Assembly: GCF_047160095.1 (NCBI RefSeq)
Contig: NZ_AP038785.1
Location: 1,612,001-1,676,000 of the forward strand
Direction of reading: 5' to 3'
DNA length: 64,000 bases
DNA from: Rodentibacter abscessus
GTDB lineage: Bacteria; Pseudomonadota; Gammaproteobacteria; Enterobacterales; Pasteurellaceae
Made by a program: the position numbers and the translations under genes. Under the pieces are notes generated by a model. The model was given only the letters and a program-made list of their open reading frames with translations, ran no database searches and had not been told where the DNA came from. Positions 53,743 to 63,356 of the stretch are shown here, piece after piece. Position 1 is the stretch's first letter, and each line of letters begins with the position of its first letter.

Positions 53743-55026
53743 TTACTTCGTCAAAATTTCATCCGCAACGGAAAGTGCCGTGACCACCGCTACTCCGGAA
53801 CCGCAACCGAGTTCTAATGCATTAAAACCGCCAATCACATTGCCGATAGCATATAAATTCGTTAAAAATCGACCGCACTTTTGCACTTGGCAATAGCGGT
53901 TAATCGCCACACCGGCGGATTGATAAGGCTGAGGGTTAGAAAAACGGGAATCCGTCCAGCTAAGACGATCTTTATCGTTGAAACCCTCCACGCCGATAAT
54001 ATCGGCTTCAAACACCGGTTCATAAATTTTATCAAATTCAGCCACTAAGCCTTTACTGAAGAAACTGCCTGATGCCAACACGAAATTGTCGGCAGTGATT
54101 TCTTCATTTTCGTGTAAACGTGTCATAATACCTCGTACACGATCCCCTTCAAAACGGGCTTCTAATGCGCTGTCGCCGTTCATCATTAAGCCGCCTAGCG
54201 ATTCAAATTGACGGCGCAATTGAATACGTTGGCGCATACCAAGTAATGAGGGCGGCAAAGTCGGTAATTCAAAAAGGGCAAGTTTGGTCGCGCTACGAAG
54301 TGCGGTCATAAATTCCTGATTTTCCAAGCCGAAACAGGCCGGTAAGAATACCGCTTCCGCACCTTGAGCAGATTCCACAATTTCTTTTACTAAATCGTCA
54401 AAGGCGAGTTTGTGCTCTAAAAGTTGAGCGATATTTACACTACGAAACTCGCGTGCATTTTGACGAAGTTCGTCTAATTGCGGAATATTCAAAAAACCGC
54501 CGTTCACTTCACAATGCGTAAATTGCGGATTAAGCACAAGGTTTGCCGCTAATAACTGCGGTTGGAAATCGTGATAGCCTTCAATACCAAGAACCGCAAT
54601 ACGTTTATGTGGAAAGGCATTATTTCCTTGCACCATCGGCACGCTATTAGGCGAAAGCCACGAACCGCGTAAACCGCCTAAGCCGGTTACACGCAAGTGG
54701 TTTTTTTCACAAGAACCGATTAAATCTAAATTAAGTGATTCCGCCAATACTTGGAATGCCCCTGCTTTCTCAAGCACTTTTTCTGCGCCCAATAAACTAT
54801 AAGGATGTGCCGGCAATATGTTGCAAAGTGCGGTGAGATTTTCTTTTAAATTTTCGACCGCACTTCCTGAAGGCATACGGCTTAATAAATCAAGAGAACC
54901 GGAGGCAAAATCAATTGCAGCCTGACCGTTATTGATAATCACGCAGCGTTTGCCACGTTGTTGAAGGGCGATGCCACAGGTTAACCCCGCCAATCCGCCA
55001 CCGATAATGACTACATCAAAATTCAT
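53743..55026 (-). CDS. glpB: Anaerobic glycerol-3-phosphate dehydrogenase subunit B
   Basis: This 427-residue flavoprotein has an N-terminal dinucleotide-binding fold ('DVVIIGGGLAGLTCGIAL') and, at the end, 'YAIGNVIGGFNALELGCGSG'. GlpB binds FMN and links GlpA to GlpC. The start overlaps the end of glpA by 11 bases, so translation is probably coupled. Length matches the family. Confidence 0.94.
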   Translation of the reverse strand: MNFDVVIIGGGLAGLTCGIALQQRGKRCVIINNGQAAIDFASGSLDLLSRMPSGSAVENLKENLTALCNILPAHPYSLLGAEKVLEKAGAFQVLAESLNLDLIGSCEKNHLRVTGLGGLRGSWLSPNSVPMVQGNNAFPHKRIAVLGIEGYHDFQPQLLAANLVLNPQFTHCEVNGGFLNIPQLDELRQNAREFRSVNIAQLLEHKLAFDDLVKEIVESAQGAEAVFLPACFGLENQEFMTALRSATKLALFELPTLPPSLLGMRQRIQLRRQFESLGGLMMNGDSALEARFEGDRVRGIMTRLHENEEITADNFVLASGSFFSKGLVAEFDKIYEPVFEADIIGVEGFNDKDRLSWTDSRFSNPQPYQSAGVAINRYCQVQKCGRFLTNLYAIGNVIGGFNALELGCGSGVAVVTALSVADEILTK

Positions 55027-56707
55027 TGCTATCCGTCCCTTGTTGCACTTGTTTTTCGAGTGGTTTTACATCATTTAAGCCTAATACGCTACCATACATC
55101 CAAGAGGTAAATTCGGCTTCACGAATCGCTTCGCCCCAAGCAATCGGCTCAATACCACGCCAGCGTTCTTCCATAAAGGAGGAAAGTTGAAGGGTGGATT
55201 GTCGAGCTGTCGCCACTTCAAAACGATTCATTAAACCGGCGGCCCGACAAGCACAAAGTTCCGCTTGGCAGGTTCCCATTCCCACACGGGTGCGGCGGCG
55301 TAAATCCACTAGATTGTTTACGTCTAACTCATCTACGGCATAGCGAATTTCTCCCGCCGTTACCGCTTCGCATTCACACACCATAGAACGATCTAAACGT
55401 GTTTTATCAAGCAAACGGGTGGCTCGTGAGCCGTGACGATACACAGCAGAATAACGAATGGTACTTGGCAATGAAATCACTTTTTGGTTGGTTTCTTGAC
55501 GACTTTCATTTGAACCGGGCAATGATTGCTCAGCCGTTACACAACGGGCGGTTTTATTGAGTTTCTTACAAATGAGATCTGTCGCCCATTCCGCCATTAA
55601 ACGATAAGTCATCAGCTTACCGCCGGTGATGGTAATAAAGCCGTCTAATCCATCGCGTTCCGTGTGATCCAGCAATACAATACCACGGCTCACATTACGT
55701 CCGGACGGATCATCATCGCTGGCAACCAACGGACGAACACCTGCATAAGCACGTAACACGCGGGTATGACGCAAACTCGGGGCGAGTTTCTCGCCCTCAC
55801 GGAAAAGAATATCCACTTCTTCCGGTGTAACTGACATATTATCGATTTGATCGTAAGGAATACGGCTAGAGGTTGTTCCGATAACAGAGATGGTATCGCC
55901 CGGCACGAGGATATCCGCATCAGCCGGTTTACGGCAGCGATTAATCACCATTCTATTAATTCGATGTCCCATTACAAGCAATGCACCTTTTGCCGGGAAC
56001 ATTTTGATTTTAAGATCAGCATATTCGGCGATACCTTGTCCCCAAATTCCCCCTGCATTTACCACAAGGGGGGCGAAAAACTGACGTTCCGCTTTATTTT
56101 TATGATCATAAACTTTCACGCCAATAACTTTTCCACCTTCACAAATCAAATTTTTGACTTCGCAATAAGTAAACATTTTTGCGCCGTTTTCCGTGGCATC
56201 AAGCATATTAGAGGCGGTTAAACGGAAGGGATCGATAGAGCCGTCCGGCACAACCACTGCACCGACAAGGTTAGGATTGACGGACGGTTCCATTATTTTG
56301 GCTAAATCAGGCTCAATTGCCACCGCTTCAATACCGGATTTGGCACAGCTTTCAAGAAAGGTTTTTTGGTAATCCATGGAATCTTCGGGAAGCGTAATAA
56401 ATAAACCTTCCGTTTCATCCACACAGTGGCGCGCAATATTCCGCAAAATACGGTTTTCTTTAATACATTCTTGCGCGGATTCTTGGTCGTTCACCGCATA
56501 ACGCGCGCCGCTATGTAATAAACCGTGGTTGCGCCCTGTCGCTCCGGTTGCGATATCACGGCGTTCTAATAAAATGCAATCAATACCACGTAGGGCACAA
56601 TCGCGCGCAATACCCGCACCGGTAGCACCACCGCCAATAATAATCACATCCGTTGATAAGGGAGAAAGATCTCCGACATTTCGATATAAATTAGGCGATA
56701 ATCCCAT
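55016..56707 (-). CDS. glpA: Anaerobic glycerol-3-phosphate dehydrogenase subunit A
   Basis: This catalytic FAD subunit is 563 residues from the ATG at 56707 ('MGLSPNLYRN'), preceded by a G-rich ribosome site; an in-frame TTG at 56728 is not favoured. The FAD motif is 'IIIGGGATGAGIARD' (residues 22-36), with 'GATGRNHGLLHSGARYA'. The C-terminal part carries a BFD-like [2Fe-2S] domain ('CECEAVTAGEIRYA', 'GTCQAELC'). It oxidises sn-glycerol-3-phosphate to dihydroxyacetone phosphate. First gene of glpABC, diverging from glpT across a region with two CRP sites. Confidence 0.95.
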   Translation of the reverse strand: MGLSPNLYRNVGDLSPLSTDVIIIGGGATGAGIARDCALRGIDCILLERRDIATGATGRNHGLLHSGARYAVNDQESAQECIKENRILRNIARHCVDETEGLFITLPEDSMDYQKTFLESCAKSGIEAVAIEPDLAKIMEPSVNPNLVGAVVVPDGSIDPFRLTASNMLDATENGAKMFTYCEVKNLICEGGKVIGVKVYDHKNKAERQFFAPLVVNAGGIWGQGIAEYADLKIKMFPAKGALLVMGHRINRMVINRCRKPADADILVPGDTISVIGTTSSRIPYDQIDNMSVTPEEVDILFREGEKLAPSLRHTRVLRAYAGVRPLVASDDDPSGRNVSRGIVLLDHTERDGLDGFITITGGKLMTYRLMAEWATDLICKKLNKTARCVTAEQSLPGSNESRQETNQKVISLPSTIRYSAVYRHGSRATRLLDKTRLDRSMVCECEAVTAGEIRYAVDELDVNNLVDLRRRTRVGMGTCQAELCACRAAGLMNRFEVATARQSTLQLSSFMEERWRGIEPIAWGEAIREAEFTSWMYGSVLGLNDVKPLEKQVQQGTDSNEF

Positions 56708-56813
56708 GTTTACCCCCAACTCCCACAATATATAAAAGAAAATACAAAATCAGATTGATTGTAGAGAATAATGCTTAAATTAACAACATTTTGAGCGAAA
56801 AAGAAAATGATTT

Positions 56814-56829
56814 TGTGAAACGGATCACA
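56814..56829. promoter_or_regulatory. CRP site, glpA-glpT divergent region (site 1)
   Basis: TGTGA-AACGGA-TCACA is a perfect core match. It lies 107 bases upstream of the glpA start. CRP activation of glp operons is well established in related bacteria. Confidence 0.8.
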
Positions 56830-56865
56830 GAATTTTCAAATTCACTCAAATTAATATCGAAATTT

Positions 56866-56881
56866 TGTGAATTAGTTCACA
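56866..56881. promoter_or_regulatory. CRP site, glpA-glpT divergent region (site 2)
   Basis: TGTGA-ATTAGT-TCACA is a second perfect core match, 52 bases (about five helical turns) from site 1, so both sites face the same side of the DNA. It is likely to serve glpT. Confidence 0.8.
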
Positions 56882-56971
56882 TTTTTGAATAATCCTTCTT
56901 TCTTATTTTTTATTTTCTTTTATTATCCCCCGCTAAGCTCCTTTCTTTCTGACCGATGTAAAGGAGAGACT

Positions 56972-57148
56972 ATGAGTAAAAATGTTGGAGAAAAATTATG
57001 TTCGGACCATTTAAACCCGCCCCGCACATTGCGGAACTTCCGGCGGAAAAAATTGATTCCACCTATAAGCGCCTACGTTGGCAAGTATTCGCCGGAATCT
57101 TCTTCGGCTATGCCGCTTATTATTTTGTGCGGGCAAACTTTGACTTAG
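56972..57148 (+). other. Upstream ORF overlapping the glpT start
   Basis: A strong AAAGGAGAG (56960-56968) precedes an ATG at 56972 whose frame (58 codons, stop at 57146-57148) differs from that of glpT. The glpT ATG lies 26 bases further on, with its own GGAG. The product has no membrane or family signature. It may tune glpT translation, or the ribosome site may load ribosomes that re-initiate at glpT. Confidence 0.4.
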
Positions 57149-58440
57149 CACAGAAAGGGTTAATCGAGGCAGGAATGTATAACAAGGCGGAATTAGGTCT
57201 TGTGGGTACGGCTGCCGGTTTGGCTTACGGTTTGTCAAAATTCTTTATGGCGATGCTTTCAGATCGTTCTAACCCGAAAGTATTCTTACCATTCGGTTTG
57301 TTGCTCTCTGGTTTATGTATGACGATGATGGGGTTATTCCCTTGGGCGACATCCGGTATCGTAATAATGTGGATTATGATCTTCTTAAACGGTTGGTTCC
57401 AAGGTATGGGTTGGCCTCCGTGTGGTCGCACTATGGTTCACTGGTGGTCTAAATCCGAACGCGGAACGATTGTTTCTATTTGGAATACCGCTCACAACCT
57501 TGGTGGTATGGTACCAGGTGCAATGGTGCTGTTAGCCGGCGCAATTTACTTCAGCACACATGGCGTGGAAGCTACCGCCAAAGATGTATGGCAACAAGCA
57601 CTATACTATCCGGGTATTGCAGCGATGATCATCGCAATTCCGATTTACCTTGTAATGAAAGATACGCCACAATCTTGCGGTTTACCACCGGTTGAAAAAT
57701 GGCGCAACGATTATCCTGATGACTATAACGAAAAAACCTATGAGCATGAACTTTCTACTAAAGAAATTTTTATGACTTACGTGTTAAAAAACAAATTGTT
57801 ATGGTACATCGCCATTGCTAACGTATTCGTTTACTTAATCCGCTACGGCGTGCTGAAGTGGTCGCCGGTTTATTTGGGCGAAGTAAAACACTTCAATATT
57901 AAAGGAACGGCTTGGGCATATACCATTTATGAATTAGCGGCAATTCCGGGAACATTATTATGCGGTTGGGTATCCGACCACGTATTCAAAGGTAAACGAG
58001 GCTTAACCGGTTTCATCTTTATGATTTTAACAACCCTTGCTGTTGTTGCGTTATGGAAAAATCCGGCAACACCTGAGGCTGAAATTGCAAACTATTCGGC
58101 CTGGTATCAAAACCCATATCAATTAACGGACTTTATCTTAATGACCACAATCGGTTTCTTAATCTATGGTCCGGTGATGTTGATTGGTCTGCACGCGCTT
58201 GAACTCGCACCGAAAAAAGCGGCGGGTACGGCTGCCGGTTTCACCGGTTTATTCGGCTACTTAGGCGGAACGGTGTCAGCTTCTGCGGTTGTCGGTTGGG
58301 CAGCTGAATATTACGGCTGGGACGGCGGTTTCTACGTGATGATCGCAGGCGGTATCTTAGCGGTGTTATTACTTCTTAACGTAATGATTGAAGAAGGTAA
58401 ACACAAAGCAAAATTAGGTGATACCTACGGCACGAAATAA
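56998..58440 (+). CDS. glpT: Glycerol-3-phosphate transporter (MFS antiporter)
   Basis: This 480-residue inner-membrane protein has twelve hydrophobic helices and the organophosphate:phosphate antiporter signature. Start 'MFGPFKPAPHIAELP' and the segment 'YKRLRWQVFAGIFFGYAAYY' match GlpT; the Arg at residue 27 or so and a second Arg in helix 7 ('YLIRYGVLKW') correspond to the phosphate-binding pair. It exchanges external glycerol-3-phosphate for phosphate. The GGAG eight bases upstream supports this start. Followed by a hairpin terminator and then glpQ. Confidence 0.95.
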   Translation: MFGPFKPAPHIAELPAEKIDSTYKRLRWQVFAGIFFGYAAYYFVRANFDLAQKGLIEAGMYNKAELGLVGTAAGLAYGLSKFFMAMLSDRSNPKVFLPFGLLLSGLCMTMMGLFPWATSGIVIMWIMIFLNGWFQGMGWPPCGRTMVHWWSKSERGTIVSIWNTAHNLGGMVPGAMVLLAGAIYFSTHGVEATAKDVWQQALYYPGIAAMIIAIPIYLVMKDTPQSCGLPPVEKWRNDYPDDYNEKTYEHELSTKEIFMTYVLKNKLLWYIAIANVFVYLIRYGVLKWSPVYLGEVKHFNIKGTAWAYTIYELAAIPGTLLCGWVSDHVFKGKRGLTGFIFMILTTLAVVALWKNPATPEAEIANYSAWYQNPYQLTDFILMTTIGFLIYGPVMLIGLHALELAPKKAAGTAAGFTGLFGYLGGTVSASAVVGWAAEYYGWDGGFYVMIAGGILAVLLLLNVMIEEGKHKAKLGDTYGTK

Positions 58441-58449
58441 TTAACTTAT

Positions 58450-58482
58450 GAAAAGGCGACAAGTTAGCTTGCTCGCCTTTTT
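58450..58482 (+). terminator. Terminator after glpT
   Basis: AAGGCGA...CAAG pairs with CTTG...TCGCCTT (one mispaired base each side of the loop), followed by TTTTTTG. It reduces read-through from glpT into glpQ. Confidence 0.7.
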
Positions 58483-58571
58483 TGTCATCTAAATTTAATA
58501 AAGGCATGGTAGGATTTACTCCGCCTTGCAAATTACTCTAAAAATTAACCGCACTTTCAAGGAGAATAGTG

Positions 58572-59663
58572 ATGAAACTCAAAACATTAGCCCTTTCTTT
58601 ATTCACAGCAGGTGTATTAGCCGGCTGTAGTAACCAATCTTCAATGGTAGCAACCGATATGAAATCAGAGAAAATTATCATTGCTCATCGTGGTGCAAGC
58701 GGCTATTTACCGGAGCATACGCTTGAATCCAAAGCACTTGCCTTCGCACAACAAGCCGATTATTTAGAGCAAGACCTAGCAATGACGAAAGACGGACGCT
58801 TAGTGGTCATTCACGATCATTTCCTAGACGGCTTAACCGATGTGGCAAAAAAATTCCCAAATCGTCATCGTAAAGACGGTCGTTATTATGTGATTGATTT
58901 CACCTTAAAAGAAATTCAAAGTTTAAATATGACCGAGAACTTTGAAACCAAAGACGGTAAACAAACCGCCGTATATCCGAACCGTTTTCCGCTTTGGAAA
59001 TCACACTTCAAAATTCACACATTTGAAGATGAAATCGAATTTATTCAGGGCTTAGAAAAATCTACCGGTAAAAAAGTCGGCATCTACCCTGAAATTAAAG
59101 CCCCTTGGTTTCATCATCAAAATGGCAAAGATATTGCGCTTGAAACTCTTAAAGTGTTGAAAAAATACGGTTACGATAAGAAAACCGATAGCGTCTATTT
59201 ACAAACTTTCGACTTTAACGAACTCAAACGTATTAAAACCGAGCTTCTCCCTAAAATGGGTATGGATTTAAAACTTGTTCAACTTGTCGCTTACACCGAT
59301 TGGCATGAAACAGAAGAAAAAGATGCGAAAGGCAAATGGGTAAACTACGATTATGATTGGATGTTTAAACCGGGCGCGATGGCAGAAGTGGTGAAATACG
59401 CTGACGGCGTAGGCCCCGGCTGGTATATGTTAATCGATAAGGAAAAATCCAAAGCGGGTAACATTGAATACACCCCTTTAGTAAAAGAATTGGCACAATA
59501 TAATGTGGAATTACATCCGTACACTGTGCGTAAAGATGCACTACCGGAATTTTTCAGCGATGTAAATCAAATGTATGATGCTTTATTGAATAAATCCGGC
59601 GCAACCGGTGTATTCACAGACTTCCCAGATACCGGTGTGGAATTTTTAAAAGGCAAAAAGTAA
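58572..59663 (+). CDS. glpQ: Glycerophosphodiester phosphodiesterase, protein D-like lipoprotein
   Basis: The protein has 363 residues from the ATG at 58572, seven bases after AAGGAG; a GTG directly before is closer than ideal. The lipobox is 'VLAGC' (Cys19). The GDPD active-site motif 'AHRGASGYLPEHT' (His39, Arg40, Glu48) and 'YLEQDLAMTKDGRLVVIHD' contain the metal and catalytic residues. It is closely similar to H. influenzae protein D (Hpd), which is surface-linked and frees glycerol-3-phosphate and choline from host glycerophosphodiesters. It sits after glpT, so hydrolysis product and importer are co-located. An uptake signal lies immediately before the ribosome site. Confidence 0.95.
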   Translation: MKLKTLALSLFTAGVLAGCSNQSSMVATDMKSEKIIIAHRGASGYLPEHTLESKALAFAQQADYLEQDLAMTKDGRLVVIHDHFLDGLTDVAKKFPNRHRKDGRYYVIDFTLKEIQSLNMTENFETKDGKQTAVYPNRFPLWKSHFKIHTFEDEIEFIQGLEKSTGKKVGIYPEIKAPWFHHQNGKDIALETLKVLKKYGYDKKTDSVYLQTFDFNELKRIKTELLPKMGMDLKLVQLVAYTDWHETEEKDAKGKWVNYDYDWMFKPGAMAEVVKYADGVGPGWYMLIDKEKSKAGNIEYTPLVKELAQYNVELHPYTVRKDALPEFFSDVNQMYDALLNKSGATGVFTDFPDTGVEFLKGKK

Positions 59664-59682
59664 TTCTCTAATGTAAAAACAC

Positions 59683-59715
59683 AGAACCCAATTTTTATCA
59701 AATTGGGTTCTTTTT
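59683..59715. terminator. Terminator between glpQ and glpF
   Basis: AGAACCCAATTT and AAATTGGGTTCT form a perfect 12-bp stem with a 5-nt loop and a T run. It lies between the converging glpQ and glpF; a single uptake signal follows at about 59723. Confidence 0.88.
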
Positions 59716-59783
59716 CTATCAAAAGTGCGGTTAATTTTTACGTTGTTTTTTCATCGTAGAAATTGGTACTATGCTTGTTATCC

Positions 59784-60527
59784 TCACATCACAGCCGCAT
59801 AAACCGCTGCTGCCAATAATGAGCCGATCACAGGGCCTACAACAGGAACCCAACCATAACCCCAATCCGCTTTGGTATTTAATTTACGGCTTAAGAAAAT
59901 TCCTAACGTTAAGCGCGGGCCTAAATCCCGAGCAGGATTAATGGCATAACCTGTCGTACCGCCTAAACTTAAACCGATTGCCCAAACAAGAATTGCGACG
60001 GGTAATGCGCCGATAGAGCCTAAGCCAATAGGTGTGGTTTCATTTGAACCCGGGAAAGTAATATTTGCACCGGCAAGATAGAAAATAACGAAAACAAGTA
60101 CAAAAGTACCGATAATTTCACTGATAAGGTTACTTGAATAATTACGAATCGCCGGTTCAGTACAAAAACAAGCACGTTTTGCCCCTTCATTTTCGGTGGC
60201 AAGGAAATGATCACGATACATCACGTAAACTAAAAACGCCCCCGTCATACCACCTACAATTTGTGCTATAACATAACCCGGAACGGATAGCCAATCAAAA
60301 GCACCTTTTGCCGCAAGCCCTAATGTTACTGCCGGATTCAAATGCGCACCGCTATAAGGCCCTGTTACAACAACCGCCACATACACGGCAAACGCCCAAG
60401 CGGTAGTAATAACAATCCAACCGGAACTTTGTCCTTTCGTTTTATCAAGACAAACGTTAGCAACCACACCGTTTCCTAAAAGAATCAACAGTGCGGTGCC
60501 GAAAAACTCTGCGAAATAAGCATTCAT
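59784..60527 (-). CDS. glpF: Glycerol facilitator (aquaglyceroporin)
   Basis: The protein has 247 residues from the ATG at 60527, which has GGAGG eight bases upstream; the longer in-frame start at 60593 adds a non-family 22-residue extension. There are six membrane helices and two half-helix NPA motifs ('HLNPAVTLG' at 64-66 and 'NPARDLGPR' at 197-199). The Asp after the second motif is typical of glycerol-conducting channels. It admits glycerol for phosphorylation by GlpK, encoded divergently. Confidence 0.94.
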   Translation of the reverse strand: MNAYFAEFFGTALLILLGNGVVANVCLDKTKGQSSGWIVITTAWAFAVYVAVVVTGPYSGAHLNPAVTLGLAAKGAFDWLSVPGYVIAQIVGGMTGAFLVYVMYRDHFLATENEGAKRACFCTEPAIRNYSSNLISEIIGTFVLVFVIFYLAGANITFPGSNETTPIGLGSIGALPVAILVWAIGLSLGGTTGYAINPARDLGPRLTLGIFLSRKLNTKADWGYGWVPVVGPVIGSLLAAAVYAAVM

Positions 60528-60720
60528 AAGAGAACCTCCATACAATGAGTATTTGAAAACGGTTTTATACTGGCAATTATGTTCGTTATTCAAAAATATG
60601 AAATACTCAATACGAGCTCAGCCATTATCTTCCAAAAACCCTACACTTCAAGTAGGTATTACAACTAAATTTCAGAAATGAGAAGCAGATCACATAATTT
60701 AGCGAAAAAGAAAAAAATTC

Positions 60721-60736
60721 CGTGACACCCATCACA
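60721..60736. promoter_or_regulatory. CRP-like site, glpF-glpK divergent region
   Basis: CGTGA-CACCCA-TCACA matches the CRP core at 9 of 10 positions. It lies near the middle of the 334-bp gap between glpF and glpK. The gap holds no gene and presumably both promoters. Confidence 0.6.
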
Positions 60737-60861
60737 AAACCGCAAAATAGGTATTTTCATTTGAGTTAATTTTTATTAGGTTGGGCGCGCAATTTGTTCG
60801 TTTTAAGTTCAAAATATTCGTTTACAACTAAAAAGCGTACCGCTAAGGAAGGAGTGTTTCT

Positions 60862-62373
60862 ATGACCGGCAAAAAATACATCATTGCTTTAGACCAAGGC
60901 ACAACCAGTTCAAGAGCAGTATTACTCGATCATAACGCAAATGTGGTCGAAATCGCTCAACGCGAATTTACCCAAATTTACCCTCAAGCAGGCTGGGTGG
61001 AGCATAATCCGATGGAAATTTGGGCGACTCAAAGTTCTACATTAAATGAAGTGGTGGCAAAAGCCGGCATTACATCAGATGAGATTGCAGCAATCGGGAT
61101 CACCAACCAACGCGAAACAACGATTGTTTGGGAAAAAGCCACCGGTACACCGGTTTACAACGCGATTGTTTGGCAATGTCGCCGTACCGCTAATATCACA
61201 GATAAGCTCAAAGCCGATGGTTATGAAGATTACATTCGCCACACCACAGGGCTTGTGGTGGATCCGTATTTCTCCGGCACAAAAGTGAAATGGATTTTAG
61301 ATAACGTAGAAGGTGCGCGTGAAAAAGCGGAGCGCGGCGAACTCTTATTCGGTACGGTGGATACTTGGCTTGTGTGGAAATTAACTCAGGGCCGTGTGCA
61401 TGTTACCGATTACACCAATGCTTCACGCACAATGTTATTCAACATTCACACGAAACAATGGGACGACAAGATGCTTGAAATCTTGAATATTCCACGTTCA
61501 ATGTTGCCGGAAGTTCGTAATTCTTCCGAAATTTACGGACAAACCAACATCGGTGGTAAAGGTGGTGTGCGAATTCCTGTTGCGGGTATCGCAGGCGACC
61601 AACAAGCAGCACTTTACGGTCATTTATGTGTACATGCAGGGCAAGCGAAAAACACTTACGGTACGGGCTGCTTTATGTTACTTCATACCGGTGATAAAGC
61701 CATTACTTCAAAAAACGGCTTACTCACCACTATTGCCTGTAACGCCAAAGGCGAGCCTGAATACGCCTTAGAAGGCTCAGTATTTATCGCCGGAGCTTCC
61801 ATTCAATGGCTGCGTGATGAGCTCAAAATCGTTCACGATAGTTTCGACTCCGAATACTTCGCCCAAAAAGTACCTGATAGCAATGGCGTGTACGTTGTTC
61901 CTGCTTTCACCGGCTTAGGTGCGCCATATTGGGATCCTTACGCTCGTGGTGCAATCTTCGGTTTATCTCGCGGAGCTAATCGTAACCATATCGTACGTGC
62001 GACTCTTGAATCCATTGCCTATCAAACCCGCGACGTATTAGAGGCAATGCAATCGGACTCTGGTGAACGCTTACAATATCTTCGTGTAGATGGCGGGGCA
62101 ACAAACAACAACTTCTTAATGCAGTTCCAAGCGGATATTTTAGATGTGAATGTGGAACGTCCTGTCGTGAAAGAAGTGACCGCACTGGGAGCTGCTTATC
62201 TTGCGGGTCTCGCAACCGGATTTTGGAAAGATTTGGATGAACTCCGCGATAAAGCACGTGTAGAACGCACTTTTACGCCGGATGATGACAACGAAAAACG
62301 CGAACGCCGTTACAAAGGTTGGAAAAAAGCAGTAAAACGCTCCTTAGAGTGGGCGAAGGAAGAGGAAGAATAA
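60862..62373 (+). CDS. glpK: Glycerol kinase
   Basis: This 503-residue FGGY-family kinase has 'ALDQGTTSSRAVLLD' at the N-terminus (ATP/phosphate loop), 'TNQRETTIVWEK' and 'AIVWQCRRT' for glycerol contact, 'GIAGDQQAALYG' with the catalytic Asp, and the FGGY C-terminal signature around 'LRVDGGATNNNFLMQFQAD'. It makes sn-glycerol-3-phosphate from glycerol and ATP. AAGGAAGGAG precedes the ATG. Divergent from glpF. Confidence 0.97.
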   Translation: MTGKKYIIALDQGTTSSRAVLLDHNANVVEIAQREFTQIYPQAGWVEHNPMEIWATQSSTLNEVVAKAGITSDEIAAIGITNQRETTIVWEKATGTPVYNAIVWQCRRTANITDKLKADGYEDYIRHTTGLVVDPYFSGTKVKWILDNVEGAREKAERGELLFGTVDTWLVWKLTQGRVHVTDYTNASRTMLFNIHTKQWDDKMLEILNIPRSMLPEVRNSSEIYGQTNIGGKGGVRIPVAGIAGDQQAALYGHLCVHAGQAKNTYGTGCFMLLHTGDKAITSKNGLLTTIACNAKGEPEYALEGSVFIAGASIQWLRDELKIVHDSFDSEYFAQKVPDSNGVYVVPAFTGLGAPYWDPYARGAIFGLSRGANRNHIVRATLESIAYQTRDVLEAMQSDSGERLQYLRVDGGATNNNFLMQFQADILDVNVERPVVKEVTALGAAYLAGLATGFWKDLDELRDKARVERTFTPDDDNEKRERRYKGWKKAVKRSLEWAKEEEE

Positions 62374-62402
62374 ATAAGGCTTATTAATTCCTAAATATAA
62401 GT

Positions 62403-62433
62403 AAAAGTGCGGTGAATTTTCACTGCACTTTTT
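62403..62433. terminator. Uptake-signal pair between glpK and glpR
   Basis: AAAAGTGCGGTG and CACTGCACTTTT form an imperfect (one mismatch) USS-type stem with A/T flanks. It serves as terminator for the converging glpK and glpR and touches the glpR stop codon. Confidence 0.7.
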
Positions 62434-63187
62434 ATTTACACACTACTAATTTTGTTTTTGTGCTTTGTAAATATTGGTTAATTGAAGGAGGAACATCATC
62501 CGTAAACAGATATTCCACATCCTTTAGTTCTCCCAAGCGCACAATCGCTTGCCGCGTAAACTTTGAATGATCGGCAACCAATAAGGTTTGGCGCGAACTT
62601 TCAATAATCGCACGTTTAACTTGTACTTCATGGAAATCATAATCAAGTAAAGAACCATCGGGATCAATAGCACTAATCCCTAAAATCCCAAAATCCAAGC
62701 GGAACTGAGAAATAAAATTCACGGTGGCTTCGCCGATAATCCCGCCGTCCATACGTAATGATCCGCCGGCCATAGTGATATCAAAACTTTTATTTTGACG
62801 CAATAAATGGGCGGCATTGAGATTATTCGTTACAATGCGTAAATATTCATGATTAAGTAACGCATTTGCCACCGCTTCCGGTGTCGTACCTATGTCGATA
62901 AATAACGATGCACCATTTGGAATGAGCTTTACGACTTCTTGTGCAATACGATTTTTTTGAGAAGAAAAGAATTGTTTGCGATCGACATAATCGGAATTTT
63001 CTACTGAGGAAGGCGAAGCGGCACCACCATGGTGACGGCGGATTAAATCAAGTTCGGCGAGAATATTTAAATCTCGGCGAATCGTTTGAGGACTTACTTC
63101 AAGTTGGCTAACTAAATCGTCCGTACTTAAATAACCATATTGGCTCACCAACTCAATAATTTTTTGATGACGAATAGATTGTTTCAT
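62432..63187 (-). CDS. glpR: Glycerol-3-phosphate regulon repressor (DeoR family)
   Basis: The protein has 251 residues. The DeoR-type winged helix-turn-helix is at residues ~6-58 ('YLSTDDLVSQLEVSPQTIRRD' region), followed by the sugar-phosphate sensor domain with 'DIGTTPEAVANAL' and 'TNNLNAAHLL'. GlpR represses glp operons and is released by glycerol-3-phosphate. It is encoded beside its targets here, and next to glpG as in many gammaproteobacteria, with a repeat element between them. Confidence 0.93.
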   Translation of the reverse strand: MKQSIRHQKIIELVSQYGYLSTDDLVSQLEVSPQTIRRDLNILAELDLIRRHHGGAASPSSVENSDYVDRKQFFSSQKNRIAQEVVKLIPNGASLFIDIGTTPEAVANALLNHEYLRIVTNNLNAAHLLRQNKSFDITMAGGSLRMDGGIIGEATVNFISQFRLDFGILGISAIDPDGSLLDYDFHEVQVKRAIIESSRQTLLVADHSKFTRQAIVRLGELKDVEYLFTDDVPPSINQYLQSTKTKLVVCK

Positions 63188-63206
63188 ATTTTGTTCCTTA
63201 AGATTT

Positions 63207-63347
63207 GGTGCGTTACGGCAAGCCTAACGCCCCCTACGCATCTACATATCTAATTGTTTGTAACCGACAAGAAAAGAACAGTTAAAACCCGGTATTATGG
63301 CGTTGTTACAACAATGTAGGTGCTGTTAGGCGAAGCCGTAACGCACC
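63207..63347. repeat. MITE-like palindromic repeat, copy C
   Basis: Two opposed arms (63207-63238, 'ggtgcgttacggcaagcctaac' type, and 63316-63347, 'gttaggcgaagccgtaacgc' type) enclose ~77 bases. The arms match the palindromes of copies A and B. It separates glpG and glpR; the terminal GTGCAA-TGCTACAT ends of the other copies are not obvious here. Confidence 0.65.
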
Positions 63348-63356
63348 GTTAAAACC

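Noticed and set aside
55847..56221. 124-codon plus-strand ORF inside glpA
   Set aside because: Antisense shadow of a clearly conserved gene.
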